In this document: piece after piece, positions 17,846 through 27,514 of the stretch
Layout of the letters: every line of letters begins with the position of its first letter
How positions within the stretch are numbered: position 1 is the stretch's first letter
Origin: Gemmatimonadota bacterium
Lineage (GTDB): Bacteria > Gemmatimonadota > Gemmatimonadetes > Longimicrobiales > Gaopeijiaceae
Reading direction: 5' to 3'
DNA: 64,000 nt
Assembly: GCA_009838975.1 (NCBI GenBank)
Contig: VXQO01000014.1
Span: forward strand, 1 to 64,000
The notes under the pieces: generated by a model
The model's database searches: none
Seen by the model: the letters and a program-made list of their open reading frames with translations, nothing else
What the model was told of the DNA's origin: nothing
Translations under genes and position numbers: made by a program

Positions 17846-19495
17846 CTACCGCCGCACGACTTCGCCGGGCGCCTCACCGGTCATCTCGCCATCGCGCAGC
17901 ACCGGCACACCGTTCACGAGAACGTGGACCACGCCCTCGGAGAAGCGCTGCGGATGGTCCCAATCCGACTGGTCGATGATCGTGGCCGGGTCGAAGATCG
18001 CGATGTCCGCCCGCATCCCCGCCGCCAATCGGCCGCGGTCGTCGATGCCGTGGAAGTCCGCGGGCAGCGAGGTGATCTTCCGCACCGCCTCCGCCAGCGA
18101 CAGAACACCCTCGTCCCGGGCGTAGTGGCCCAGCAGGCGCGGGAAGGTGCCTGCGCTGCGCGGGTGTCCGCCGGGCGCGTCGGAGCCGTCCGCAAACCCG
18201 CCGTCGCTCGCGATCATGTTCCACGGCTGGATCATCAGACGCCGGACATCGTGCTCCTTGATCGCCCCGAGGGTCAGGTTGACGGGTCGGGACGAGCCGA
18301 TGATCAACTCGGCCACCGCGTCGAACGGGTCCTGGTCGCGCTGCTCGGCGATCTCCGAAAGGTAGGCGCCCACCAGCTCGGGATAGTCGGAGGAACTGGT
18401 GATTCGCATGCTCGTGTACCCTGTCGCACTCAGCCACGCGAAGCCGCCGTCCACGCCGTTCTCGCTGGCTTCCTTCAGACGGGCCCTCGAACCCGGATCC
18501 GCCAGTGCCGCCTTGAGCTGCGTCATTGCTTCGTCGGTCCGCCCCTGCCGCTGCATCTGCCGGAAGGCGTCCAGCCCCTGCAGATCCGGCGGCGCCACCA
18601 CGATGCCGGTCAGGCTGGCCGTTGCGGCGCCATCGTAGGGGTACTGGTCCGACACGATCACGACCCCCCGTTCCCGCGCGTCCTCCACCAGCCCCACGAT
18701 GTCGGCGATCACACCCTCGTTGTGCAGCCCTACCGCCTTGAGGTGGCCGATCTTGCCCGGCAACCCGGCCGTCTCCGCGATCTCCACGACCTCGCGATCC
18801 GATCCAACGAAGTCGTGCACCGGATTGCGCACGTGCGAGTCGTACACGCCATCGTACTCCGCGGCTTCCATCGCCAGCGCGATCACCTCGGCCGTTTCGG
18901 AGAACATGCCCGGCTCGTACATCAGACCGGTCGAAAAGCCGAAGGCACCGAGTTCCATGCCCTCGCGCACCAGCGCCCGCATCGTCTCCAGCTCTTCCGC
19001 GGTCGGAGCCCGCCGCTGGTCCTCGCCCAGGACCTCGTTGCGGATCCCGTTGTGCCCGACGTAGAACGCGACGTTGGTCCCGATGCCCTGCGCCGCGTAC
19101 AGCTCCGAGAAACGGCGGATGTTCGCTGGCGCAAACGCACCGTCCGGGCCCCCGAAGACGGTTGTGACACCCTGCCGGATGAAGCCCTCGTTGAGGTTGT
19201 TGCCGGGCAGCACGATCGCCGGCGGCGTGTGGTTGTGAACGTCGATGAAGCCGGGGGCGACCACCAGGCCGCTTGCATCGATCGTATCTGGCGCCCGCGC
19301 GCCTCCGCCATCGGCCGCGGCGCCACCCACCGTGACGATGCTGTTCCCCGCGATCACGACCGTGCCGGTACGGGGCGGGTCCCCGGAGCCGTCCACAACA
19401 ATCCCGCCGACGATGATCAGATCGGCCGTCTCGCCGCTCCGCACGCATGCGCCGCACAGAAGCATGGCCAACAGCACGCCTGCCCGGTACCTCAT
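17846..19495 (-). CDS. N-acyl-D-amino-acid deacylase family amidohydrolase, lipoprotein
   Basis: 549-aa amidohydrolase with an N-terminal lipoprotein signal (LLCGAC, Cys17). DLIIVGGIVVDGSGDPPRTG and the metal motif HNH (GFIDVHNH, about residue 89) define the family. The later His-containing segments DSHVRNP and GKIGHLKAVG correspond to those of D-aminoacylases. The expected GNCG Cys is replaced by GGPDG. The gene lies 3 nt from the VOC gene and 20 nt from the GNAT gene, so it is in an operon. Neighbouring chemistry (acylation by GNAT, deacylation here) may be linked. Paralogue of the 1625 and 56134 genes. Confidence 0.88.
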   Translation of the reverse strand: MRYRAGVLLAMLLCGACVRSGETADLIIVGGIVVDGSGDPPRTGTVVIAGNSIVTVGGAAADGGGARAPDTIDASGLVVAPGFIDVHNHTPPAIVLPGNNLNEGFIRQGVTTVFGGPDGAFAPANIRRFSELYAAQGIGTNVAFYVGHNGIRNEVLGEDQRRAPTAEELETMRALVREGMELGAFGFSTGLMYEPGMFSETAEVIALAMEAAEYDGVYDSHVRNPVHDFVGSDREVVEIAETAGLPGKIGHLKAVGLHNEGVIADIVGLVEDARERGVVIVSDQYPYDGAATASLTGIVVAPPDLQGLDAFRQMQRQGRTDEAMTQLKAALADPGSRARLKEASENGVDGGFAWLSATGYTSMRITSSSDYPELVGAYLSEIAEQRDQDPFDAVAELIIGSSRPVNLTLGAIKEHDVRRLMIQPWNMIASDGGFADGSDAPGGHPRSAGTFPRLLGHYARDEGVLSLAEAVRKITSLPADFHGIDDRGRLAAGMRADIAIFDPATIIDQSDWDHPQRFSEGVVHVLVNGVPVLRDGEMTGEAPGEVVRR

Positions 19496-19498
19496 TTG

Positions 19499-20275
19499 CT
19501 ACTCCTGGTCTTCTCCGTCGCCGGCGGTGGCGTGCACCGCGAAAGCGACCCCCTGCGGATCCATGCAATGGGCGATGAAGTCGCCGCCGGGAACCTCCAT
19601 GGGCTCCCTCAGGAGCTTGCCACCCAGGGCAGTTACCGTCTCCGCCGCGGCCTGCACGTCAGGCACCATCACGTACGGCAGCCAGCCGACCGCAGGCATG
19701 TCGGGCGGCCCGTTGAAGATGCCGCCGAGCGGACGCGCGCCTCGGCTGAACATCTGGTAGAACCCCATGTCGCCCATGTCCATCCGGCTCGTGGCCTCCC
19801 AGCCGAAGACCTCGGAGTAGAAGGCCCAGGCCGCGTCCGCGTCGGTGGTCGCGAGCTCGTGCCACGAGAATTCGCCGGCATTCGGGGCGCCGTCGTGGCC
19901 CGGCGTGTCACCCTCGGGCTCGAGCACGGCAATCACCCCGCCCTGCGGGTCCGCGATGATGGCGAAGCGACCCACCTCGGGCACCGCCATCTCGTTCAGG
20001 ACCGCGCCGCCGCAATCGCGCACCTTCCCCAGTGTCGCGTCGATGTCGGGAGTGGACAGGTAGACCAGCCAGCACGGAGGAACATCCGGTGCGGGCAGGT
20101 CCATCAGCCCGCCAACGGGCACCTCGCCGTTCATCCACATCTCGTAGGGCTCGTCGCCACCGTTCCATGTGCTGGTGCCCCAGCCGGTGACGCGGGGGTA
20201 GAAGCTTCGGGCCGCGTCCTTGCCCGTTGTCATTACTTCGTGCCACACAAAGCGGCCGAGGGGTGTGTCGGACAT
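19499..20275 (-). CDS. Two-domain VOC (glyoxalase/bleomycin-resistance fold) protein
   Basis: 258-aa protein with two tandem VOC domains: residues ~8-125 (FVWHEVMTTGKDAARSFYPRVTGW) and ~133-250 (FSWHELATTDADAAWAFYSEVFGWE). Each ends in a typical IADPQGGVIAVLE or CMDPQGVAFAVH strand. This tandem form is common in Gram-positive and soil bacteria and is often of unknown substrate. First gene of the run VOC, D-aminoacylase, GNAT. Confidence 0.85.
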   Translation of the reverse strand: MSDTPLGRFVWHEVMTTGKDAARSFYPRVTGWGTSTWNGGDEPYEMWMNGEVPVGGLMDLPAPDVPPCWLVYLSTPDIDATLGKVRDCGGAVLNEMAVPEVGRFAIIADPQGGVIAVLEPEGDTPGHDGAPNAGEFSWHELATTDADAAWAFYSEVFGWEATSRMDMGDMGFYQMFSRGARPLGGIFNGPPDMPAVGWLPYVMVPDVQAAAETVTALGGKLLREPMEVPGGDFIAHCMDPQGVAFAVHATAGDGEDQE

Positions 20276-20474
20276 TCAGGTCTCCGTGTCAGGTTGGAAG
20301 GTCGAGCCCGAAGTGTAACCAGCACGTCGCAGGTCAGCCAAACGGGGCTGGCGCCGGTCCCGATCCCGGCTCCAGTTTTTTGTGTATGAGCTTCCACGAA
20401 CGCTCACGGCGAGCGGTGGGGCTCACCCCGCTCCCACGCCACAACGGCTCACCTGCGGGAAGGACGGAAACCTC

Positions 20475-22031
20475 ATGAAACCCCGCGTCTTCGTGTTCCT
20501 GGTGGCATCCGTGCCCCTGCTCGCACCGGCGGAGGGCCTCGCCCAGCGGCTCGGATCGGTGAACTTCCCCACTTCGGGCGACCCCGCCGCCCAACCGCAC
20601 TTCGAGGCGGGGCTGCTGCTGCTCCACAACTTCGAGTACGAGGATGCGGAGGCGCGGTTCAGACAGGCACGGGAGATCGACCCCGATTTCGCGATGGCGT
20701 ACTGGGGCGAGGCCCAGACCCACAACCATCCGATCTGGATGCGGCAGGATCGCGAAGCGGCGCTGGCAGTGCTGCGCGAATACGCGCCGACTCCCGCCGA
20801 GCGGCTGGCGCGGGTGCCGACCGAACGGGAACGCGACTGGCTCCAGACCGTCGAGATCCTGTACGGCGACGGTCCCAAGAAAGCCCGCGATTTCCGCTAC
20901 CGCGACGCCATGCGGCGCCTGGCCGAGAAGTACCGCGACGATCACGACGCCGCCGCCTTCCACGCGCTATCACTGCTCGGGACCGCGCACGACGGCCGCG
21001 ACTTCGCGATCTACATGAAGGCGGCCGCGGTGGCCCAGCCCGTCCTGGAGGCCAACCCGATGCACCCCGGCGCGGCCCACTACGTCATACACGCCTTCGA
21101 CGACCCCATCCATGCGCCGCTGGGTCTCCCCGCCGCCCGTGTCTACTCCGAGATCGCGCCGGACGCGGGTCACGCCCAGCACATGACATCGCACATCTTC
21201 GTGGCCATGGGGCTCTGGGACGACGTGGTGGCCGCGAACACCCGCGCCCGCGACGTGCAGAACGCGGGGCTGGCGCGCAGGGGGCGGCGGCCAAATGTGT
21301 GCGGACACTACACATCGTGGCTGCACTACGGCTACCTGCAACTGGGGCGAATGGACGATGCCGCGGCCGGGATGCAGGCGTGCCTCGCGCGCATGGGCGA
21401 CGCGCCGGCGCGCGACGAAGCCGGCTACTTTGTGAACATGCGGGCCCGCGCGGCGATCGACTCAGGCGAATGGGGCGTCGCGCGCGCGCTCACGGCCGAC
21501 GTCACCGCGTTCCCGGGCCTCGCGCTGCCGTACGACTTCGTGGACGCGCTCGCCGCGCTTCGCACCGGCGACCTCGACGGCGCCCGTCGGCTGCGCGACC
21601 GGCACGGCGAGCCGGCGGACGCGGGCGATCCCAGGCACCGGATCCTGCTCCTCGAACTGGACGGCCTGATCGCCCTCGCCGCCGGAGACGCGGATGGCGG
21701 GATCTCACTGCTGGAAGAAGCCGCACGGCGGGAGGACGCCCTTCCCTACGAGTTCGGCCCGCCCGCCACCCTGATGCCCCCCCACGAACTCCTGGCCGCC
21801 GAACTGGCGGAACTCGGCCGCCACCAAGAGGCACGCCTCGCGTGGGATGAGCAGCTCGCCCGCACCCCGAAGCGCACCCAGGCTCTGCTCGGACTGGCGC
21901 GCGCCGCCATGGCCCTCGGCGACGAGACCGCCGCGCGCGAAGCCTACGCCACGCTGGCGGAAGTCTGGGCGGACGCGGACCGCGAGGTCCCCGGGCTTAC
22001 CGAGGCGAGAGCGGGGACGTCAAGCCGGTAG
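20475..22031 (+). CDS. Secreted TPR-repeat protein
   Basis: 518-aa protein with a signal peptide (MKPRVFVFLVASVPLLAPAEGLAQ) and tetratricopeptide-type helical repeats throughout, e.g. FEAGLLLLHNFEYEDAEARFRQAREIDPDFAMAYWGEA and LHYGYLQLGRMDDAAAGMQA. Conserved-looking motifs HPGAAHYVIHAFDDP and AGHAQHMTSHIF are typical of a group of bacterial TPR proteins of unknown function. ATG 20475 was chosen because the signal peptide begins there, preceded by AAGGACGG. The last 12 bases overlap the converging P450 gene. Confidence 0.85.
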   Translation: MKPRVFVFLVASVPLLAPAEGLAQRLGSVNFPTSGDPAAQPHFEAGLLLLHNFEYEDAEARFRQAREIDPDFAMAYWGEAQTHNHPIWMRQDREAALAVLREYAPTPAERLARVPTERERDWLQTVEILYGDGPKKARDFRYRDAMRRLAEKYRDDHDAAAFHALSLLGTAHDGRDFAIYMKAAAVAQPVLEANPMHPGAAHYVIHAFDDPIHAPLGLPAARVYSEIAPDAGHAQHMTSHIFVAMGLWDDVVAANTRARDVQNAGLARRGRRPNVCGHYTSWLHYGYLQLGRMDDAAAGMQACLARMGDAPARDEAGYFVNMRARAAIDSGEWGVARALTADVTAFPGLALPYDFVDALAALRTGDLDGARRLRDRHGEPADAGDPRHRILLLELDGLIALAAGDADGGISLLEEAARREDALPYEFGPPATLMPPHELLAAELAELGRHQEARLAWDEQLARTPKRTQALLGLARAAMALGDETAAREAYATLAEVWADADREVPGLTEARAGTSSR

Positions 22032-23324
22032 AAGGCGCCGATCGGGCCGGCGGCGGCTCCCCCACCGAACCCAGACCGTCGGCGGCGTGCGGAACTCGTG
22101 GCCGAAGGGCCGCGCCGGCCTGTCCGCGTCCAGCCGCAGCCCGGGCAGGCCCCCGAACACCCGCGTCAACGCCTGCTCGGCTTCGATCCGGGCCAGCGAC
22201 GCCCCGAGGCAGAAGTGGCGTCCCGCGCCGAAGGCCAGGTGGTCGCGCGCGTTGGAACGCTCGGGATCGAAGCGGTCGGGGTCGGCAAAGTGCGCCGGAT
22301 CGCGGTTGGCGGCGCCGAGCATGCAGTGCACGATCTCGCCCCGCGCAATCGGCACCCCCCGGATCTCGACATCCTCGGTCGCCCACCGCATGCAGGACTG
22401 CACGGCGGGCTCCCACCGCATCGACTCCTCGATGACTCCGCTCAGCAGGCCGCCACCGGCACGCGTCCCGCCCGAGCTTTCAGCGGCCAGCCGCTCCGCC
22501 ACCTCGGGGTGCGACAGCACCGCCCAGAACGCGTTGCCGATCATGGACTCCGTGGTCTCGATTCCGCCGAACAGAACGAGCAGCAGGTTCGCGACCATCT
22601 CCGTTTCCGAGAGGGGGTCGCCTCCACCCCGGGCGACATGGTGCCCAGGCCGGTACGGATCCTCGTCGCTCCGCAGCGCCGCGATCATCGAGCCGGCCGG
22701 CACCTCGCGGTCTCCCCGCAGAAAAGGCGTCACGTAGTCCCTGAACTCGCCGGCGGCCTTCTTCCCCGTCGCCCGCACCCCAGGATCCCCTGCAAAGTTT
22801 TCGAGTGCGGCCGCGAAGTGGTCGTACCACGCCAGCAACCTGGGCCCGTCTCCGTCCGGCAGCCCGAGCACCCGGCAGATGCTCCGCACCGAAAGGGGAC
22901 GCGCGATCCGCGCCCGCAGATTGGCGCGCCCTCCGTCGCCGTGTCCCTCCACCTCCAGCTCCCCCATCAAATCGTCGAGCACGCCCCGTACGGTCCCCAG
23001 CAGGTTCTCCTCCAGCCTCCCCCGCCGGAACGGCCCGATGAAGCGCCGCTTGTACCGGATCTGTTCGTCGCCGTCGGTCGTGAGCATGTGCGACCCGAAG
23101 ATGTCGCGGATCGTCGACTCGGGAGAATCGGTCGTGAAGCGCTCCCAGTCGGCGAGCACAGCGACGATGTCGTCCCGCCTGGTGAGCATCCACATCCCGA
23201 GTTCCGGCGCCCACGTCACCGGCTCGGCCCTCCGCAATTCGTGAAAGATCGGATACGGGTCGTCGGCCAGCGCCTCGAAGGTCACCCTGGCCCCCAGGGG
23301 AAACCGGGCGGACCGGCCGCTCAT
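22020..23324 (-). CDS. Cytochrome P450
   Basis: 434-aa soluble bacterial P450 mono-oxygenase. The heme-binding loop FGAGRHFCLG places the axial thiolate at about Cys372. The K-helix ExxR is EESMR and the I-helix oxygen-binding segment is LFGGIETTE, where the usual acid-alcohol pair AGxxT is varied to GGIETT. No membrane anchor. It lies 88 nt downstream of a serine hydrolase gene on the same strand. No ferredoxin or reductase partner is adjacent, so the redox partner and substrate are unknown. Confidence 0.93.
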   Translation of the reverse strand: MSGRSARFPLGARVTFEALADDPYPIFHELRRAEPVTWAPELGMWMLTRRDDIVAVLADWERFTTDSPESTIRDIFGSHMLTTDGDEQIRYKRRFIGPFRRGRLEENLLGTVRGVLDDLMGELEVEGHGDGGRANLRARIARPLSVRSICRVLGLPDGDGPRLLAWYDHFAAALENFAGDPGVRATGKKAAGEFRDYVTPFLRGDREVPAGSMIAALRSDEDPYRPGHHVARGGGDPLSETEMVANLLLVLFGGIETTESMIGNAFWAVLSHPEVAERLAAESSGGTRAGGGLLSGVIEESMRWEPAVQSCMRWATEDVEIRGVPIARGEIVHCMLGAANRDPAHFADPDRFDPERSNARDHLAFGAGRHFCLGASLARIEAEQALTRVFGGLPGLRLDADRPARPFGHEFRTPPTVWVRWGSRRRPDRRLLPA

Positions 23325-23412
23325 TCCGCCCGCGCACCTTCCCGGGGTATTCCAGGTGCTCGGCGAGGCAACACCCGCACCGCCAACGCCGGGTTTTGTA
23401 CCAAAACAGGCC

Positions 23413-24606
23413 TCAATTCGCGGGCAAACCCGCCAGGAGCTCGCGCGCGGCCCCGCCCAGGTTGGTGCGGCCGCTGTTGTAGTTCCTGAGCAGCACCACG
23501 GTCAGCCCGGTCGCCGGCTCGAAGAGCAGGTGCGCCGTGTAGCCGGCCACGGACCCGCCGTGACCCGCGAAGACCCGGCCGTCCACGGTGCTGACCGAGA
23601 ACCCGAGCCCGTACCCCGAATCCGGATCCTCCGGCGTCTGCACGGACAGCACCTGGGCGCGAACCTCGTCGCTCAGCAGCGGGACGTCCCCCCGCCCCAT
23701 CACCCCCGCGGCGAAGCGCGCGAGGTCGTCGACCGTCGAATACACGCCGCCGTTGGGCACCTTGTAGCCGCGTCCCGCATGCTCCCGCGCCGGCTGCTCA
23801 GTGTTCACCTCGCCGTCGCGTCCGTTGGCGTGCCCGCGAGAGAGCGCCGGGAGCAGGTCCTCGCCCACGATGAACGTGCTGCTCGCCATCCCGAGCGGCT
23901 CGAAGATCCGCGCCTCGACCTGGTCCATGAACGGCTCGCCGGCCGCCCGCTCCAGCCCGAACCCAAGAATGCCGAAGCCGATGTTCGAATACGAGTACCC
24001 GGTCCCCGGCGGGGTCTGGTAGCGGGTGGTGGGGATGGATTCCAGGATCCGCGATGTCCACCCCTCGATGGGGCCCGTCGCAGCGCCGTCGAGATCCGGT
24101 TCACGCGCGAAGCCTGCGGTATGACTGGCGACCTGCCGCAGGTCGGGACTCGCGTCTGGCGGCCGCTCCGCCATGTCCTGCGTCTCGGGGACCAGTTCGT
24201 CGAGCGGCGTGTCGAGCGATACGACCCCGTCGTCGACCAGGATCGCCATGAGCACGGCGGTGACCGATTTCGAAATCGATCCGGTGCGGTAGATGGTCTC
24301 GCGCGCGGCGGCGATCCCCCCGGCGGGATCCGCCCATCCGTAGGCCTCGGACCAGAGAACCTCGCCGTCTCGCGCGAGGGCGACCGTCATCCCGCCGACC
24401 CCGTCGGCTTCCACGTCCGCGGCGACGCCCTCGGCGAATGTGGAGAGCGCGGGATGCCATTCGGCGGGAAGCTCCGAGGCTTCGGGAGGGGTGCACGCCC
24501 AGATCCCGACCAGTGCAGTAGCGCCCACGGCCGCGAACAAAGTGGTGCGGAAGCGTGCGAACCATGTTCGACGGGTACTGCCGCCGTCGCGTATCTTTCC
24601 GGTCAT
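23413..24606 (-). CDS. Class C beta-lactamase-family serine hydrolase, probable lipoprotein
   Basis: 397-aa penicillin-binding/beta-lactamase-fold esterase or peptidase. The SxxK motif is S110-I-S-K113 (RTGSISKS), the Tyr motif is YSYSN, and HGG is in FAGHGGSVAGY. The N-terminus has a hydrophobic segment ending IWAC (Cys38), a probable lipobox. ATG 24606 was chosen because it precedes the signal; longer forms would lack one. Such proteins hydrolyse esters, beta-lactams or D-amino peptides. The P450 gene follows on the same strand. Confidence 0.88.
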   Translation of the reverse strand: MTGKIRDGGSTRRTWFARFRTTLFAAVGATALVGIWACTPPEASELPAEWHPALSTFAEGVAADVEADGVGGMTVALARDGEVLWSEAYGWADPAGGIAAARETIYRTGSISKSVTAVLMAILVDDGVVSLDTPLDELVPETQDMAERPPDASPDLRQVASHTAGFAREPDLDGAATGPIEGWTSRILESIPTTRYQTPPGTGYSYSNIGFGILGFGLERAAGEPFMDQVEARIFEPLGMASSTFIVGEDLLPALSRGHANGRDGEVNTEQPAREHAGRGYKVPNGGVYSTVDDLARFAAGVMGRGDVPLLSDEVRAQVLSVQTPEDPDSGYGLGFSVSTVDGRVFAGHGGSVAGYTAHLLFEPATGLTVVLLRNYNSGRTNLGGAARELLAGLPAN

Positions 24607-24759
24607 GAAGGCCCCCTTGTCGTTTGCGATCCGACTTCCGTCCCAACCTGCCATCGCCCGGGACCGGCTGCAACATCCTCCGGGGACCGGTGTTGCACCA
24701 CCTGGGAGACCACGCGGGCGAGCCGCCCGGGACAGGACCATGACTCAGCGAGAGAACAA

Positions 24760-25272
24760 ATGCGCCGTCTGATGCTGGCGCGGCACGCCAAGTCGAGCTG
24801 GGGCGATCCCGGCCTCACCGATCACGACCGCCCGTTGAGCGCGCGCGGCTACCGCGCGGCGATGCGGGTCGGCGCCGCGCTTCGCGACCTGGGCTGCATC
24901 CCCGATGTCGTCTACTCCAGCACTTCCGCACGCACGCGTGAGACCTGGGAGCGCATGGAGCCCCACTTTGACGCGCGGCCTCACGTCGAGTTCCACCGGG
25001 ATCTCTACCTGGTGGGCCCTCGCGACGTCCTTGCCGCCGTCGCGTGCGCTCCCGAAGACGCCGAGACCCTCATGGTGCTCGGGCACAACCCTTCGACCCA
25101 CGCGCTGGCCGCTTACCTGACCCGCACCGGCGACCCGGACGACATCGACCGTCTGCGCCGCAAGTTCCCCACCGGGGCCGTCGCGATAATCGAATTGTCC
25201 TCGGACCGCTGGGCCGATGTGGAGGAGGGCGGCGAACTGGTGCACTACATTCTGCCCCGAATGCTGGACTAG
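24760..25272 (+). CDS. sixA: SixA-type phosphohistidine phosphatase (histidine phosphatase superfamily)
   Basis: 170-aa protein of the branch-2-like short histidine phosphatases. The catalytic RHx motif is at residues 8-10 (LARHAKSSW), the second motif at SSTSARTRETWE, and the C-terminal His in VLGHNPSTH. SixA removes phosphate from phosphohistidine, for example on phosphotransfer proteins. ATG 24760 follows GCGAGAGA. Polyphosphate kinase 2 begins 91 nt downstream on the same strand, a linkage of phospho-chemistry genes. Confidence 0.87.
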   Translation: MRRLMLARHAKSSWGDPGLTDHDRPLSARGYRAAMRVGAALRDLGCIPDVVYSSTSARTRETWERMEPHFDARPHVEFHRDLYLVGPRDVLAAVACAPEDAETLMVLGHNPSTHALAAYLTRTGDPDDIDRLRRKFPTGAVAIIELSSDRWADVEEGGELVHYILPRMLD

Positions 25273-25363
25273 CAGGCATTCGGGTCCGGCCAGGATCGCA
25301 CGGCCATCGTCCAGGCGTTACGTTGCCGTTTTCCACGGGAGTCTCAGGCAGCGGAGGCGGCCC

Positions 25364-26239
25364 TTGACGATCGACAAGACTCTGGAGCCCGACCACAACG
25401 ACCCGCAGACCATCGTCCGCATCTTCCAGGAAGGCATCTATCCCTACGAGACCAAGATGAAGCGGCGGGAATACGAGCGGCAGAAGGCGGGGTTGCAGGT
25501 CGAACTGCTCAAGGTCCAGCGCTGGGTGAAGGACTCGGGCATCAAGGTCGTCGTGCTCTTCGAGGGGAGGGACGCGGCCGGCAAGGGCGGAACCATCAAG
25601 CGGTTCATGGAGCACCTCAATCCCCGCGGCGCCCGTGTCGTGGCGCTCGACAAGCCGAGCGACGTCGAGCGCGGCCAGTGGTACTTCCAGCGCTACGTCC
25701 AGCACCTGCCGACGGCGGGCGAAATGGTGTTCTTTGACCGTTCCTGGTACAACCGGGCGGGAGTCGAGCGTGTCATGGGATTCTGCACCGGTCAGGAATA
25801 CCTCGAGTTCCTGCGTCAGTGTCCCGAGTTCGAGCGCATGCTGGTCAACAGCGGCATCATCCTGTTCAAGTTCTGGTTCTCGGTCTCGCAGGAGGAACAG
25901 AAGCACCGCTTCGACCGGCGCAACACCGATCCGCTCAAGCAGTGGAAGGTGTCCCCGATCGACATCGCATCACTCGACAAGTGGCCCGACTACACCGATG
26001 CAAAGGAAGCGATGTTCTTCTACACCGACACCAGGGACGCGCCGTGGACCGTTATCAAGTCGGACGACAAGAAGCGCGCGCGCGTCGCCGCCATGCGGGT
26101 CTTCCTTTCCGGACTGGCGTATCCCGACAAGGACGGGGATTTGGTGACCCCGCCCGACCCGCTGATCGCCGGTCCGGCCACCCGAGTAGTGAGCCACGAG
26201 CAACGTGTGAGCGACGGGCCTGTCGCCACGCCGCGTTAG
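25364..26239 (+). CDS. ppk2: Polyphosphate kinase 2 (PPK2 family)
   Basis: 291-aa P-loop kinase transferring phosphate between polyphosphate and nucleotides. Walker A is GRDAAGKGG (68-76) and the Walker B/lid region is FFDRSWYNRAGVE. The downstream FWFSVSQEEQKHRF and WKVSPIDIASLDKWPDYT segments are characteristic. The start is TTG 25364, supported by GGAGGCGG just upstream and by family length. Single-domain PPK2. Whether it makes GTP/ATP or AMP-to-ADP products cannot be decided from sequence alone. Confidence 0.93.
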   Translation: MTIDKTLEPDHNDPQTIVRIFQEGIYPYETKMKRREYERQKAGLQVELLKVQRWVKDSGIKVVVLFEGRDAAGKGGTIKRFMEHLNPRGARVVALDKPSDVERGQWYFQRYVQHLPTAGEMVFFDRSWYNRAGVERVMGFCTGQEYLEFLRQCPEFERMLVNSGIILFKFWFSVSQEEQKHRFDRRNTDPLKQWKVSPIDIASLDKWPDYTDAKEAMFFYTDTRDAPWTVIKSDDKKRARVAAMRVFLSGLAYPDKDGDLVTPPDPLIAGPATRVVSHEQRVSDGPVATPR

Positions 26240-26256
26240 CGACCCGTACCGGCCAG

Positions 26257-27483
26257 ATGGCCGCGCCCGACTACGGCCTTGAAGCGCGTGAACTCGCCGC
26301 CCATCCGACGATGCGCAACGCCTTCGGCATCATCCGGGATCTCGACGCATGGGCGCTGGAACTGCTGATCGAACTGACGGAAATCCCCGCGCCGCCCTTC
26401 ATGGAGGAAGTCCGGGGACGGCGCTTCGCCGAACTGCTGCGGGAACTCGGCGCGGATTCGGTGTGGACGGACGCCGAAGGCAACGTGATCGGAGTGCGTC
26501 GGGGGCGAGGCGGCGGCCGCACGATCGGGTTCGGCGGCCACCTGGACACCGTCTTCCCGGAGGGCACCGACGTGACCGTCCGGCAGCGCGGCGACACCCT
26601 CTTCGCCCCCGGTGTGGGCGACGACACGCGTGGGCTGGTCGTCCTCCTGGCGGTGCTGCGCGCCATGGAGGAAGCCGGCATCGAGACGAACGACGACCTC
26701 CACTTCGTCGGAGTCGTGGGCGAGGAGGGCCTGGGCGACCTGCGCGGCATGAAGCACATCTACCGCGAACCCGACAACGGCCCCGACGCGTGGATCGAGG
26801 TCGACGGCAGCGGCCTGGCGGGACTCGTGATCGACGGCCTCGGTTCCGTGCGCTACCGGGTCACCTTCAGGGGACCGGGCGGCCATTCGTGGGGCGCCTT
26901 CGGGCTCGCCAATCCCGCGCATGCCGTGAGCCGCGCGGTGCGGCACTTCCAGGATCTCGCGGACACCCTGACGCGAAGCGGTCCACGCACCAGCTACAAC
27001 GTCGGACGCATCGGGGGAGGAGCGTCGGTCAACGCCATCCCCGCCGAGAGCTGGATGGAGGTCGACATGCGCTCGGTGAGTCCCGAGAGCCTGGCACGGA
27101 TCGAGACGGTTTTCCTCGAAGCCATGGACCGCGCGCTCGCCGAAGAGAACGCGTTGCGGCGAGACGGTCCGCCGCTGACGGTGGAGAAGGCGAGGATCGG
27201 CGACCGTCCTTCGGGCGAGGGAGACCGGAGCGCACCCTTGATCCAGCGCGCCCTCGCCACCACGGCGGTGTTCGGCGTGCAGGGGCGATTGGCACGCTCG
27301 TCGACCGATTCCAACGTGCCCATCGCGCTCGGCGTGCCGGCCGTGACGATCGGCCGCGGCGGGATCGGCTCCGGCAGCCATTCTCTCGGCGAATACTGGG
27401 GCAACGTGGACGGCCACCTGGCGATACAACGGGCGTTGCTGCTGCTGGTCGCGGAAGCGGGTCTGGCTGAAGTGATTCCCTAG
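26257..27483 (+). CDS. M20 family metallopeptidase/deacylase
   Basis: 408-aa zinc-dependent aminoacylase/peptidase fold. Metal-ligand segments are GGHLDTVFPEGT (HxD), PGVGDDTRGL and VGEEGLGDLRG (catalytic EE), with the last His in GSGSHSLGEYW. A dimerisation domain is recognisable from GPGGHSWGAFG. The start ATG is 18 nt after the PPK2 stop, so the two are probably co-transcribed. Resembles the PepT-like/acetylornithine-deacetylase branch; substrate unknown. Probably cytoplasmic. Confidence 0.88.
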   Translation: MAAPDYGLEARELAAHPTMRNAFGIIRDLDAWALELLIELTEIPAPPFMEEVRGRRFAELLRELGADSVWTDAEGNVIGVRRGRGGGRTIGFGGHLDTVFPEGTDVTVRQRGDTLFAPGVGDDTRGLVVLLAVLRAMEEAGIETNDDLHFVGVVGEEGLGDLRGMKHIYREPDNGPDAWIEVDGSGLAGLVIDGLGSVRYRVTFRGPGGHSWGAFGLANPAHAVSRAVRHFQDLADTLTRSGPRTSYNVGRIGGGASVNAIPAESWMEVDMRSVSPESLARIETVFLEAMDRALAEENALRRDGPPLTVEKARIGDRPSGEGDRSAPLIQRALATTAVFGVQGRLARSSTDSNVPIALGVPAVTIGRGGIGSGSHSLGEYWGNVDGHLAIQRALLLLVAEAGLAEVIP

Positions 27484-27514
27484 CGGCCGGGTGTCGTCCG
27501 CCCACGGCCACCCC

